The notes under the pieces were generated by a model. It made no database searches and had not been told where the DNA came from. It saw nothing but the letters and a program-made list of their open reading frames with translations. DNA of 64,000 nt, from NCBI RefSeq assembly GCF_001524445.2, contig NZ_CP013417.1, positions 3,162,001 through 3,226,000 on the forward strand, written 5' to 3'. The position numbers and the translations under genes were made by a program. Below are positions 48,997-58,517 of this stretch, one piece after another. This DNA is from Burkholderia savannae (GTDB lineage: Bacteria > Pseudomonadota > Gammaproteobacteria > Burkholderiales > Burkholderiaceae). Every line of letters begins with the position of its first letter. The stretch's first letter is position 1.

Positions 48997-50028
48997 ATGG
49001 CGCAAACGATGAAGGTGTGGGAACTCGACGCATTCGGCATCGATCGACTCGCACTCGCGCAGCGGCCCGTGCCGAAGCCCGGCGACGGCGAGTTGCTGGT
49101 ACGGGTAGCGGCGGCGTCATTGAATTATCGAGACAAGCTCGTGATCGAAGGGCAGTTGATGTCGACCAAACCCGCGATGCCGTTTACGCCCGTCTCGGAC
49201 ATGTGCGGCGAAGTGGTCGAAACCGGCCCGAATACCGAACGATTCAAGCGCGGCGATCGCGTGATGGGCAACTTCTGGACGCCCTGGATCAGCGGCGCGC
49301 TGCCTCCCGAAATGCGCCGATGCGAGCGCTCGCTCGGCGGGCCGCTGCCCGGCGTGCTCGCCGAATACGTCGTGCTGCCGGAATCGGCGGCCGTCTGCGC
49401 ACCGGCGTCGCTGTCCGACGTCGAGGCATCGACGCTGCCCGTGGCCGGCGTGACCGCCTGGGTCGCCCTCGTCGAGCGCGGGCAGCTCGCAGCAGGTCAA
49501 ACCGTCGTCGTTCAGGGCACGGGCGGCGTCGCACTGTTCGGACTGCAAATCGCCCGCGCGCTCGGCGCGAAGACGATCGTGCTGTCCCGTCACGACGACA
49601 AGCTCGTGCGCGCGAAATCGCTCGGCGCATGGGCCGGCATCAACACGACGCGCGCGCCCGAATGGGAACATGCGGTTCTCGAACTCACCGGCGGACGCGG
49701 CGCGAACGTGATCGTCGAACTCATCGGCGGCGAGAACGTCACACATTCCGTCGCCGCCGTCGCGGATCATGGCCATATCGTGCAGGTCGGTTTTCTTGGC
49801 AGTCCGAAGATGCTCATCGACGCGATTCCGCTGATGCTGACGCGCGCGTCGATCCACGGCGTATCGGTCGGCAGCCGGCAGGCGTTCGAAGCGTTCGTTC
49901 GCGCAGCCGACCGGCATGCGATCAAGCCGACGATCGACTTCGTCTATCCGTTCTCCGATGTGCGCGCTGCGTTCGCCCATCTCGACCGCGGACCGTTCGG
50001 CAAGATCGTCGTCGCCGTGCGCGGCTGA
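48997..50028 (+). CDS. Zinc-independent MDR alcohol dehydrogenase / quinone-reductase-like
   Basis: 343 residues from MAQTMKVWELDAFG; a second ATG lies 12 nt on. SLNYRDKLVIEGQL, the VQGTGGVALFGLQIARALGA NAD(P)-binding loop and VELIGGENV place it with NADPH:quinone oxidoreductase-like MDR proteins. The usual catalytic-zinc Cys is replaced by Tyr in NYRD and the structural-zinc Cys cluster is not evident. Substrate unknown. Convergent with the OYE gene. Confidence 0.88.
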   Translation: MAQTMKVWELDAFGIDRLALAQRPVPKPGDGELLVRVAAASLNYRDKLVIEGQLMSTKPAMPFTPVSDMCGEVVETGPNTERFKRGDRVMGNFWTPWISGALPPEMRRCERSLGGPLPGVLAEYVVLPESAAVCAPASLSDVEASTLPVAGVTAWVALVERGQLAAGQTVVVQGTGGVALFGLQIARALGAKTIVLSRHDDKLVRAKSLGAWAGINTTRAPEWEHAVLELTGGRGANVIVELIGGENVTHSVAAVADHGHIVQVGFLGSPKMLIDAIPLMLTRASIHGVSVGSRQAFEAFVRAADRHAIKPTIDFVYPFSDVRAAFAHLDRGPFGKIVVAVRG

Positions 50029-50110
50029 CGTGCGTCGCGCACGGCGACGCGTCGCCGGCAAACCGCCCGCCGCGCGCGACGCTCGCTCGCGGGCCGTCTC
50101 ATCGGCGCCG

Positions 50111-51241
50111 TCACGTCAACGTCGAGAACATGTCCTTGCGATACGGCACGATACGATCGAATTCGCCCGTCCGCACTTTGGCCGGCCATTCCGGATCCGC
50201 GAGCAGCGCGCGTCCGAGCGCGATGCAGTCCGCATGCCCCGCCTCGACGCGCGCGACCGCGCGATCGAGATTCTCGATGCCGACCACCAAACCCTCCGCG
50301 CCGCGTACTTGCGCAGCCGAGAACGCGCTGTCGATGCCGACGCTGCCGACCATGATGACCGGCTTGCCGGACAGCTCGCGCACGAGCGACGCCAAATCGG
50401 CGTCGCCTTCCGACGCGAACGCCGGCTCCCAGAAGCGTCGCGTGCTGACGTCGAAAATATCGACGCCCGCGGTGACGAGCACGTCGAGCATCGTCTTCAG
50501 TTCCGCAGACGATTCGACGATGAAGCCCGTATAGTCCTGCACCTTCCATTGCGAGAACCGGAAGATCAGCGGTATGTTCGGGCCGACGGCCGCGCGCACC
50601 GCTTCGGCGACTTCCACCGACAGGCGCAGCCGGTTCTCGAGCGAGCCGCCGTACGCGTCGGTGCGCGCGTTCATCTTGGCCCACAGGAATTGGTCGAGCA
50701 GATAGCCATGCGCGCCGTGCAGTTCGACCGCGTCGAATCCGGCCTCGACCGCGTCGTACGCCGCGCGTGCGAACGACGCCGCGATATCCCGCGCATCGGC
50801 ATCCGTCAACGCCTCGACCGCGACGACGCCGTCCTTGACGACCCGCTCGGGCCCGATGCCCGGCAGCTCCGCATGGGGCGGCGTGCCGCGCTGCCTGACG
50901 TTGCCGAGATGCCAGAGCTGCGCGGCGATCACGCTGCCCGCCGCGTGCACGCCGTCGACGACGCGCCGCCAGCCTTCGAGCGCCTCCCGGCCGAAGAAGT
51001 GCGGAACGTCGGCGAACCCGCCCGCCACCGGATGGTCGACGTACGTCCCCTCGGTGATGATGAATCCGGCGCCGCCCTCGGCGCGCTTCGCGTAGTAGCG
51101 CGCGACGTCGCGGTCCGGCACGCCGCCCGGCGACTGCCGCCGGGTCATCGGCGCCATGACGATGCGGTTCGGCACGCGTAAGCCGCCGAGTGAAACCGGA
51201 TCAAAAACGATATCGAAATTGGAGACGCTGGTCGTCGACAT
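50111..51241 (-). CDS. Old yellow enzyme-type NADH:flavin oxidoreductase
   Basis: 376 residues from MSTTSVSNFDIVF. FMN-binding TIM barrel: VMAPMTRRQSPGGVPD, IITEGTYVDHPVAGG, AQLWHLGNV, and HGAHGYLLDQFLWAKMN with the NxxH-type pair seen as H-x-x-H. It reduces activated C=C bonds. Next upstream on the same strand, after 111 bp, is the DAHP synthase. Confidence 0.9.
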   Translation of the reverse strand: MSTTSVSNFDIVFDPVSLGGLRVPNRIVMAPMTRRQSPGGVPDRDVARYYAKRAEGGAGFIITEGTYVDHPVAGGFADVPHFFGREALEGWRRVVDGVHAAGSVIAAQLWHLGNVRQRGTPPHAELPGIGPERVVKDGVVAVEALTDADARDIAASFARAAYDAVEAGFDAVELHGAHGYLLDQFLWAKMNARTDAYGGSLENRLRLSVEVAEAVRAAVGPNIPLIFRFSQWKVQDYTGFIVESSAELKTMLDVLVTAGVDIFDVSTRRFWEPAFASEGDADLASLVRELSGKPVIMVGSVGIDSAFSAAQVRGAEGLVVGIENLDRAVARVEAGHADCIALGRALLADPEWPAKVRTGEFDRIVPYRKDMFSTLT

Positions 51242-51352
51242 GAAGTCCTCGTCGGCTGGCTGAATGGGGCGCACACAGCGCGCGGCATATGGGCGCGCGC
51301 GCCATGCACGACGGATGAAACGACAGACACTCGTACAGTCGGCCGGGCCGGC

Positions 51353-52744
51353 TCACGCCGCTTGCTCGTCGCGCTGCAGGCTCTCGCGCGGATCGCGCCG
51401 CGCCGACAGCTTTTCCGAGACCAGAAACGCAAGCTCCAGCGCCTGCGAACCATTCAGCCGCGGATCGCAATGCGTGTGATAGCGTTCGCACAACTGATCG
51501 TCGCGAATCTGCTGTCCGCCGCCCGTGCACTCCGTCACGTCGGTGCCCGTCATTTCGAGATGCAGACCGCCCGCATGCGTGCGCTCGGCTTCGTGAACGT
51601 CGAAGAAGCGTTCGACCTCGAGCAGGATGCTTTCGAAGCGGCGCGTCTTGTAGCCGGACGCCGACTTGACCGTGTTGCCGTGCATCGGATCGATCGACCA
51701 GATCACCTCCCGCCCTTCGCTCTTCGTCATTCGCACGAGGCGCGGCAATAGCTCCGGCAACTTTTCCGCGCCCATTCTCGCGATCAGCGTGAGACGCCCC
51801 GGCTCGTTGTCGGGATTCAGCGCGTCGATCAGGCGCAGCAGATCGTCCGGCTTGATCGCGGGACCACATTTGAGGCCGATCGGATTCGCGACGCCTCGCA
51901 GGAATTCGATGTGCGCGTCGTCGATGCCGCGCGTGCGCTCGCCGATCCACAGCATGTGGGCCGAGCAGTCGTACCAATCCTCGGTCAGCGCATCCGGCCG
52001 CGTCAGGGCCTCTTCGTAATGCAGGAGCAATGCGTCGTGGCTCGTGTAGAGATCGGTCTCGCGCAGCGAACGCACCGAATCCGGCGACACGCGGCACGCG
52101 TTCATGAACACGAGCGCCTGCTCGATCCGGCACGCGATCTGCCGATAGCGCTGCCCTTGCGGCGCGGACGCGACGAAGCCGGCATTCCATTGCTGCACGT
52201 GGCGCATGTCGGCGAAGCCGCCGTGGCTCAACGCGCGCAGCAGATTGAGCGTCGCTGCCGCTTGCGAGTATGCCTTCAGCACGCGCTCGGGATCGGGCCG
52301 CCTCGCCGCTTCCGTGAATTCGATGCCGTTGATGATGTCGCCACGATAACTCGGCAGCGTGACACCACCGATGGTCTCGTCGGGCGAACTGCGAGGCTTC
52401 GCGAATTGCCCGGCGATTCTGCCCACCTTGACGACGGGCAGCCCGGTGCTGAACGCAAGCACGGTCGACATCTGCAGAAACACGCGCAGCAGATCACGCA
52501 CCGCATTCGGATGAAATTCGGCGAACGATTCGGCGCAATCGCCGCCTTGCAGCAGAAACGCATTGCCGCGCGCGACGTCCGCGAGTTGCGCCTTCAGATC
52601 GCGAATCTCCGCAGCGAGCACAAGCGGCGGCAATCGCCGCAACTGCTCCTCCGACTCCGCGAGTTTCGCGGCGTCGGGATAAGTCGGCACCTGATGAATC
52701 GGCCGCCCGCGCCACGACGAAGGCGACCAATCAGCGTGCGTCAT
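51353..52744 (-). CDS. Class II 3-deoxy-7-phosphoheptulonate (DAHP) synthase
   Basis: 463 residues from [15 protein letters not shown]. It condenses PEP with erythrose-4-phosphate, the entry to the shikimate pathway. [14 protein letters not shown] (metal Cys70), [30 protein letters not shown] and [11 protein letters not shown] are class II motifs. Class II enzymes occur both in primary metabolism and, as PhzC-like paralogues, in natural-product clusters. Here its neighbours are redox genes and tyrA, favouring a dedicated pathway. Confidence 0.93.
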   Translation of the reverse strand: MTHADWSPSSWRGRPIHQVPTYPDAAKLAESEEQLRRLPPLVLAAEIRDLKAQLADVARGNAFLLQGGDCAESFAEFHPNAVRDLLRVFLQMSTVLAFSTGLPVVKVGRIAGQFAKPRSSPDETIGGVTLPSYRGDIINGIEFTEAARRPDPERVLKAYSQAAATLNLLRALSHGGFADMRHVQQWNAGFVASAPQGQRYRQIACRIEQALVFMNACRVSPDSVRSLRETDLYTSHDALLLHYEEALTRPDALTEDWYDCSAHMLWIGERTRGIDDAHIEFLRGVANPIGLKCGPAIKPDDLLRLIDALNPDNEPGRLTLIARMGAEKLPELLPRLVRMTKSEGREVIWSIDPMHGNTVKSASGYKTRRFESILLEVERFFDVHEAERTHAGGLHLEMTGTDVTECTGGGQQIRDDQLCERYHTHCDPRLNGSQALELAFLVSEKLSARRDPRESLQRDEQAA

Positions 52745-53088
52745 GATGGCCCTCTCGCGTACCATCCGGATCGACACGCGATCCGCAGTCGCCGATCGGC
52801 GCGACGGCGGCATGCAACGCAGGCTCGGGTTGCGCCTGGCCCACGGGAAGCGTGGCGCCGATCAACACATCGTAATCGTAGTGATCCACAGTCAGGCTCC
52901 GACAAAGCAGATAACCGCCCGCGGCTCGCGCCAGCGGGGACTTGCCTCACTCCAGCCACACTCGTCGCTGCATACGTCATGCATCGAGCACGTCAGCGTT
53001 GCTCCGTCGCGCAGGCGCGATCACGCGTGCCGACGCATCGCTCGAGCGGCCCACGCGGCGCACGCGATGCGCGGGCCCGCCGCCGTCG
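52745..53088. other. 344-bp spacer, no gene seen
   Basis: Between the EthD-like gene and the DAHP synthase gene on the same strand. Frames here are short and Arg-rich. Long enough for a separate DAHP synthase promoter, though no clear -35/-10 pair stands out. Confidence 0.4.
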
Positions 53089-54096
53089 TCATCGCGTCGA
53101 CGTTTCCGGGAAGATCTGATTGACCACTTGATATGCAAGTGCGGTCCAATATTCGCTCGTGTCCGCGGCGACGAGCTTCGCCTCTTCGTCGGCGAGCCCC
53201 ACCACACCGGGGTCCAGCAGAAAGTCCTCGAGATCGTTGATCGACGTGAACGCGAGAATCGACACGCCGTCGATCGTGTGCCCGACCGAGTGGAAGAACG
53301 GCTCGCCTTCCCGAATCGGACCGACGTTGTGCAATTGCACGTAGCGCTTGACGTAGCGGCTCGTCGCGGCCTGCTCGAGCACGCGCGGCGCGTACCGGTT
53401 CAACCAGGCGTCGTGAAAATCCGCGCGGGACAGCGACGCATTGCGCCGAGCGACCTTCACGAGCAGGAACGATTCGCGCTGCGTCTCGCTCGGCACGATG
53501 ATGTGCTGGCGCGCGAGCACCGGGCACAGCTCGCGAAAGATCGCCTGGTCTTCCGGCAAGACCTTCGCGGCGATCTCCGGTTGGCTGAAGACGGCCTGCA
53601 GGCCGGCGACGTTCTCGAAGCCGAGATACGCGATGCCGTCCCACTGCGGACGGCGATATTCGGGAATGTGGCCGATCACGGTGTCGAACAGTTTGCCGTT
53701 CGCGTCGACGGGCGGCTCGTACGGCAGCGGCGCGCCGCTCGACGGGCCGGCCGGCAGCCGATGAATCTGGTCGTAGCGAAGCAGATGCTGAATGCCGTTT
53801 GCCACGGGCGGCTGCGCGTAGATGAAGCGCGGGCCATGTACTTTTCGCCAGTACTCTGTCCACTTCTCGAACGCGACGTTCGGGTTGGACTCGAACGCGC
53901 TCGTCTCGGCCGCAGGGTCCTTGATCAGTTCGCCGCGGGCGTCGAGCAGCAGGTTCGGGTCCCTGCGGCGTTCGCCGAGCGGCGAGTTGTCCGCACGGGA
54001 CAACAGCGAACAGATGACCGTCAGCGGCTCCGCATACGAACGGTAGCTCTTCAGATAAGGCGGACGAAATAGGCTTTCGGCGGAAGCATTGGACAC
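53089..54096 (-). CDS. EthD-like domain protein
   Basis: 335 residues if started at the GTG at 54096 (AGGAG 6 nt upstream); an ATG at 54144 would add 16. Two ferredoxin-like halves are suggested: the first with FEKWTEYWRKVHGPRFIYAQPPV, the second with SLSRADFHDAWLNRYAPRVLE, each like the EthD/dimeric alpha-beta barrel signature. Relatives help in ring-processing, decarboxylation or cyclisation in aromatic polyketide and degradative pathways. The exact role is unknown. Confidence 0.68.
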   Translation of the reverse strand: MSNASAESLFRPPYLKSYRSYAEPLTVICSLLSRADNSPLGERRRDPNLLLDARGELIKDPAAETSAFESNPNVAFEKWTEYWRKVHGPRFIYAQPPVANGIQHLLRYDQIHRLPAGPSSGAPLPYEPPVDANGKLFDTVIGHIPEYRRPQWDGIAYLGFENVAGLQAVFSQPEIAAKVLPEDQAIFRELCPVLARQHIIVPSETQRESFLLVKVARRNASLSRADFHDAWLNRYAPRVLEQAATSRYVKRYVQLHNVGPIREGEPFFHSVGHTIDGVSILAFTSINDLEDFLLDPGVVGLADEEAKLVAADTSEYWTALAYQVVNQIFPETSTR

Positions 54097-54532
54097 GACT
54101 GACTCCTGCTCTTCGGAATGGTTGATCGCATTGCCGAGACGCATCGTTTGGCCGCTCGCCGCGCAACCGGCGCAACGAGCGACGCACGCTCGCCCGGCAT
54201 CGATGAGATCCCGCAACAATTCAGCACCGCTTATCATTGGATCGGCGGGCCGAGCAGTTCGACTCGGCCGCCGTCACGACGCACGTCCGGACATCGCTCG
54301 CGGCCGCGCATCACGGCCGCTCGACGCATCGGATGCGCCGCACTCTCAGGTCCCGCGAGCGACGAGCGGACCGGCTGGCGCGCGCATCGCCGCTCCGTCG
54401 GAACGATAGGCTCGCTGGCCCGCATCGCTCGGACGGTCGACACTTGCGACCAATAATCGCACGAGATTAGATCGCATGCAATCTAATTTAAACCCCGTTC
54501 GAGCCGCACGATTTCCGTTTGCCGCGCGACGT
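54097..54532. promoter_or_regulatory. 436-bp upstream region with palindromes
   Basis: No gene seen. It holds ATTAGAT-N8-ATCTAAT (54466-54487) and TGCGA-N7-TCGCA (54445-54461), in an A/T-rich dip. These are candidate operators for the leftward EthD-like gene. Confidence 0.45.
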
Positions 54533-54955
54533 TCATGCGAACGGCGCGGGATGCGGCGGAAACGGCTTCTCGTCGGCCCCACCATCGGTCGAATCGACGC
54601 GAGTCGACGGAAAGACGACCGCGCGCGCCGTCCCTGACAACACCGTCGCGCCATCCGGCAGCCACGCGCGGCCGTTGAAGCGCACGACGTCGCCGTTGAG
54701 GCCCGAATGCGGCTCGACGGCCTCGACGCTCCATGCGATCAGGCACTTGCTGCCGGGCTCGGGCGTGCTCCTGCAGTCGACGGCGAACGACAGCAGCGCA
54801 CTTGCGCCATGCTCGGCCGCGAACGCGAGAAACAACGCGGAGAACGCGGACGCCAACTTCGCCTGCGCCGCGAAGCGGTGCTCGGGCGTGTGCGACGCGG
54901 CCAGCGACACCCAGTCGCTGCGCGTCTCGCCGATCGAATATCTGGACCGACCCAT
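54533..54955 (-). CDS. Small protein, possible hot-dog-fold thioesterase-like
   Basis: 140 residues from MGRSRYSIGETRSDW with aggaga upstream. The alternating pattern (SALFLAFAAEHGASALLSFAVDCRS..CLIAWSVEAVEPHSG..GTARAVVFP) resembles a single hot-dog domain, but no MaoC or thioesterase catalytic motif is clear. Divergent from tyrA. Treated as unknown. Confidence 0.55.
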   Translation of the reverse strand: MGRSRYSIGETRSDWVSLAASHTPEHRFAAQAKLASAFSALFLAFAAEHGASALLSFAVDCRSTPEPGSKCLIAWSVEAVEPHSGLNGDVVRFNGRAWLPDGATVLSGTARAVVFPSTRVDSTDGGADEKPFPPHPAPFA

Positions 54956-55109
54956 TGCTTCTCCTGAAAACGACGGAGTCATCCGCCAGCGCAGCCGGAT
55001 ACGGCGACGTCGGGCGCTCTTTTTTATCGCAACAATATTAGTCTCTTGAGATGTAAAGTGTGAATATACTGGGATCGACGAGCGATTTCTCGCTCGAGGA
55101 GAAAGCCGA

Positions 55110-56012
55110 ATGGAACGCTTTTCGGTCCAGCGCGTGGGCATCGTCGGGCTGGGGCTGCTCGGCGGCTCGATTGCGCGCGCGGCGAGGCAACGCCTTCCCG
55201 GCGTCGAGCTGATCGGGTTCGACGCGAACGAGGACGTTCGGCGCCGCGCCGTCGCCGGCTCGGTGATCGACGACGCGCCGGATTCGCTCGACGGCCTGTC
55301 GCGCGCCGAATTCGTCGTCGTCTGCGTGCCCGTGAGCGCGGTGGCCGCCATCGTCGAACGGCTCGCGCGCGGCAATCCGCGAGCGACCGTCACCGATGTC
55401 GCGTCGTCGAAGCAGTCGGTGATTCGCATGCTCGCGGGACGGCTGCCGCCCGGCTTCGCGTTCGTGCCCGCGCATCCGATGGCGGGCGGCGAAAAAGGCG
55501 GCCTCGACGCCGGCCGCGCCGATCTGTTCGAGGGCAAGAGCTGCCTGATCACGCCGACGAACGCGACGCCCGCGGACGCGACGGCGCGCGTCGAAACATT
55601 CTGGCGATCGCTTGGCGCGACTCCGCAGCGCTCGGACCCGGCGACGCACGACCGCATGGTCGCGCTGACTTCGCACCTACCGCATCTGCTCGCGTTCGCG
55701 CTCGTCGAGAATCTCGCCTTCGACCGTCCGGAGAGCCGCGACGTCGCGCCGTTCATCGGCCGCAGTCTTGACGAGCAGATTCGGCTTGCGTCGTCCGAAC
55801 CCGCGGTGTGGGCGAGCATCTTCGAAACCAACGCGTCCGAGCTTCTCGCGCAGCTCGAACGTTTCCAGCGCAGGCTCGCCGACTGGCGCGACCTGATCGC
55901 GCGCGCGCCCGCGGGCCTGTCCGAGCGGCTCGCGCAAACGACCCGGACTGCGCGCGCATTCGCCTTTGCGAAGCATCGCTCCGAGGAAGTCGAATGCGCG
56001 TCAACCCGGTAG
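55110..56012 (+). CDS. Prephenate dehydrogenase (TyrA family)
   Basis: 300 residues. Rossmann loop VGIVGLGLLGGS (9-20), TDVASSKQSVI, the HPMAGGEKGGLDAG substrate loop and SHLPHLLAFALV. It oxidises prephenate to 4-hydroxyphenylpyruvate with NAD(P)+. No chorismate mutase or ACT part. Being next to a class II DAHP synthase, it suggests dedicated 4-hydroxyphenylpyruvate or tyrosine supply rather than the housekeeping copy. Confidence 0.9.
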   Translation: MERFSVQRVGIVGLGLLGGSIARAARQRLPGVELIGFDANEDVRRRAVAGSVIDDAPDSLDGLSRAEFVVVCVPVSAVAAIVERLARGNPRATVTDVASSKQSVIRMLAGRLPPGFAFVPAHPMAGGEKGGLDAGRADLFEGKSCLITPTNATPADATARVETFWRSLGATPQRSDPATHDRMVALTSHLPHLLAFALVENLAFDRPESRDVAPFIGRSLDEQIRLASSEPAVWASIFETNASELLAQLERFQRRLADWRDLIARAPAGLSERLAQTTRTARAFAFAKHRSEEVECASTR

Positions 56013-56216
56013 TTTCAGGTCTCGGGCCCACACGAGCGGCGGCGAAACATATGCTATATTGGATTGATTACTCTAGACGCAGCATGCGCGCCGCAAAACC
56101 AGGAGACGGCATGTCCCGCGAACGTTGGGCGGGCAGGCGCGGCGCACTGCGCGCCCCGCGATTCGCGGCGGCCCGCGTACTCCGAATACCGTTCATTTTC
56201 GAGTTGGTCACACTGA

Positions 56217-56660
56217 ATGTCTTCCACTTTGCTCTCCCTCGCTGAAGATACGTTCTGCCTGCGCCTCCAGCGAGCGGCGCGCATGTGGCGCAAGGTCGCG
56301 GACGTCGAGCTCAGCAAGCTGAATCTGTCGGAAGCGACGTCCACGCCGCTTTGGCTCATCTACAAGCTCGGCGAAGGGTTGCGTCAACGCACGCTCGCCG
56401 AGCATCTGGGCATCGAGGGCCATTCGCTCGTTCGCCTGCTCGATCAGCTCGAGGAAGCCGGCCTCGTCGTCCGCCGCGACGACACATCGGACCGCCGCGC
56501 GAAAACGCTGTATCTGACCGACGCCGGCCGCCGCGTCGGCGAGCAGGTCGACACGATGGTCAAGCGCATCAAGGGCAAACTGCTGCACGGCGTCGGCGCC
56601 GATCAGCTCGCGCTCGTCGATTCGGTGCTGAATACGATCGCAACTTCCGCCGAAGAGTAA
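56217..56660 (+). CDS. MarR-family transcriptional regulator
   Basis: 147 residues: winged helix with LRQRTLAEHLGIEGHSLVRLLDQLEEAGLVVRRDDTSDRRAKTLYLT, typical of MarR. Located between tyrA and the carboxylase operon, so a likely local regulator sensing a phenolic or CoA-linked ligand (inference). Confidence 0.92.
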   Translation: MSSTLLSLAEDTFCLRLQRAARMWRKVADVELSKLNLSEATSTPLWLIYKLGEGLRQRTLAEHLGIEGHSLVRLLDQLEEAGLVVRRDDTSDRRAKTLYLTDAGRRVGEQVDTMVKRIKGKLLHGVGADQLALVDSVLNTIATSAEE

Positions 56661-56994
56661 CGTCCGCGGCGAAACAGCCGCGCGCCGCCCCCGCGCGCTC
56701 ACCCGATATTCCATTCTTCGCGTCCGTCGCACTGCCGTCGGCCGCACGCCTTTCTTTCCCCTCCTTCGCCGCCCGGCCGTTCTCGCGTCGGCAATCCTTC
56801 ATCCCACTCGTTGACTCGCATTTTGGCGGACAAAATATGGAGTATTGCGACTAAATCGCACATGATTTATTCTCGCCGGTGAATTGTTCCCGGAGTCGGT
56901 CAGTACTCCAACTTACCCTGAGCATCGTCGTTGACTCGTTGCTGCACCGGGTGAAAGACGATTGCGCCATCGAAGCACATCTCAAGGCGATTCG
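56661..56994 (+). promoter_or_regulatory. Upstream region of the carboxylase operon
   Basis: 334 bp with no gene seen. TTGCGA (56845-56850), 17-bp spacer, TATTCT (56868-56873) could be the promoter; TGCGACTAAATCGCA (56846-56860) is a palindrome overlapping its -35 and spacer, a good place for repressor binding. Confidence 0.45.
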
Positions 56995-58503
56995 ATGAGT
57001 GATCTTTCCGGAGTAGAAGAACGTTCGCGCGAACGGCAACCTCAAGCTGCCGAGCCCCCCGTCCATATCCGACGGCTTCGGGAACTGCTCGATCCCGGCT
57101 CGTTCCGCGAACTCGACGCGCTCGCCGAACACGACTGCACATGGTTCGGCGCGGATCGCCGCAAGCAGCCGGGCGACGGCATCGCGACCGGGCACGGCAC
57201 GATCGACCGCCGCCCCGTGCTCGTCTATGCACACGACGGCGGCTTCCTCGGCGGCAGTTCGAGCCGCATTCACGCATTGAAGATCGGCAAGGTGCTCGAT
57301 CTCGCGCTGCGCATCGGCGTGCCGATCGTCGCGCTCAATCATTCGTCGGGCCTGCGCATCCACGAAGGCGTCGACGCCGACTCGCAGTTCAGCCACGTGT
57401 TCTACAAGACGGTGCGCGCGTCGGGCGTCGTGCCGCAGATCTCTCTGATACTCGGCGACTGTGTGGGCGGCGCAGCCTATACGCCAGCGCTCACCGATTT
57501 CATCGTGATGGTCGACAAGGAGTCCGCACTATTCCTGACGGGCCCCGCGGTGATTCGGCGCGCGACCGGCGAAGAAGTCACGAAGGAGGAAATCGGCGGC
57601 GGGCATCTGCATGCGGCCGAAACCGGGCTCGCGCACTTTCTGGCCGAATCGGCCGACGACGCAATCGCGATCGCGCGCGAGCTCCTGTCGTATCTGCCGC
57701 AGAACAACGCGTCGCTCGTGCCGGCGACGCTCGGGCCCGCGACGCTGCCGCGCGCGCTCGACGGCATCGACGATATCGTGCCCTCGAGCAAGACCGAGCC
57801 GTTCGACGTGCGCCGCCTGATCGAGCTGGCCGCCGACGATCACGTGTTCCTCGAGGTGCATCGGCTGTATGCGCGCAACATCGTCGTCGGCTTCGCCCGC
57901 ATCGGCGGGCAGAGCGTCGGCATCGTCGCGAACCAGTCCGCGTGGCTCGCCGGCTGTCTCGACATCGACGCGTCGGAAAAGGCCGCGCGGTTCGTGCGCA
58001 CCTGCGACGCGTTCGGCATTCCGATCCTCACGCTCGTCGACGTGCCGGGCTATCTGCCGGGCAAACAGCAGGAACGCTCGAACGTGATCGGCGCGGGCGC
58101 GAAGCTGATGCACGCGTATTGCGAGGCGGTCGTGCCGAAGCTCGCCGTCGTGTTGCGCAAGGCGTACGGCGGCGCTTATCCGACGCTCGCGAACCGCTCC
58201 GCGACGGACGTGATCTATGCCTTTCCCGACGCGGAGATCTCGGTGATGGGGCCGGAGGCCGCGGTCGACGTCATTTTCCGCAAGGAGCTCGCGAACGCGC
58301 CGGATGCGGCCGAACATCGCGGCGCGCTGATCGACGAATACCGCAATGCGCACGCGAGCGCGCGCTATTCGGCGAGCCGCGCGTACATCGAAGGGCTCGT
58401 CGAGCCCGCGGAACTGCGCAATGCCGTGGTCTCGACGTTCACGCTGCTGCGCGAGAAGATCGCGGGCGCGCCGGGCCGACGCCATTCGAACATCCAACTC
58501 TAG
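56995..58503 (+). CDS. Biotin-dependent acyl-CoA carboxylase, carboxyltransferase subunit
   Basis: 502 residues from ATG 56995. Two crotonase-like halves: DGGFLGGSSSRIHALKIGKVLDLAL and the oxyanion-type GDCVGGAAYTPALTDF in the N-half; LVDVPGYLPGKQQERSNVIGAGAKLM and RKAYGGAYPTL in the C-half. As in propionyl-, acetyl- and methylcrotonyl-CoA carboxylases, it transfers CO2 from biotin to the alpha or gamma carbon of an acyl-CoA. It begins an operon with HMG-CoA reductase, biotin carboxylase and BCCP. Acceptor substrate unknown. Confidence 0.92.
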   Translation: MSDLSGVEERSRERQPQAAEPPVHIRRLRELLDPGSFRELDALAEHDCTWFGADRRKQPGDGIATGHGTIDRRPVLVYAHDGGFLGGSSSRIHALKIGKVLDLALRIGVPIVALNHSSGLRIHEGVDADSQFSHVFYKTVRASGVVPQISLILGDCVGGAAYTPALTDFIVMVDKESALFLTGPAVIRRATGEEVTKEEIGGGHLHAAETGLAHFLAESADDAIAIARELLSYLPQNNASLVPATLGPATLPRALDGIDDIVPSSKTEPFDVRRLIELAADDHVFLEVHRLYARNIVVGFARIGGQSVGIVANQSAWLAGCLDIDASEKAARFVRTCDAFGIPILTLVDVPGYLPGKQQERSNVIGAGAKLMHAYCEAVVPKLAVVLRKAYGGAYPTLANRSATDVIYAFPDAEISVMGPEAAVDVIFRKELANAPDAAEHRGALIDEYRNAHASARYSASRAYIEGLVEPAELRNAVVSTFTLLREKIAGAPGRRHSNIQL

Positions 58504-58517
58504 ACAAGAGAAAACAA

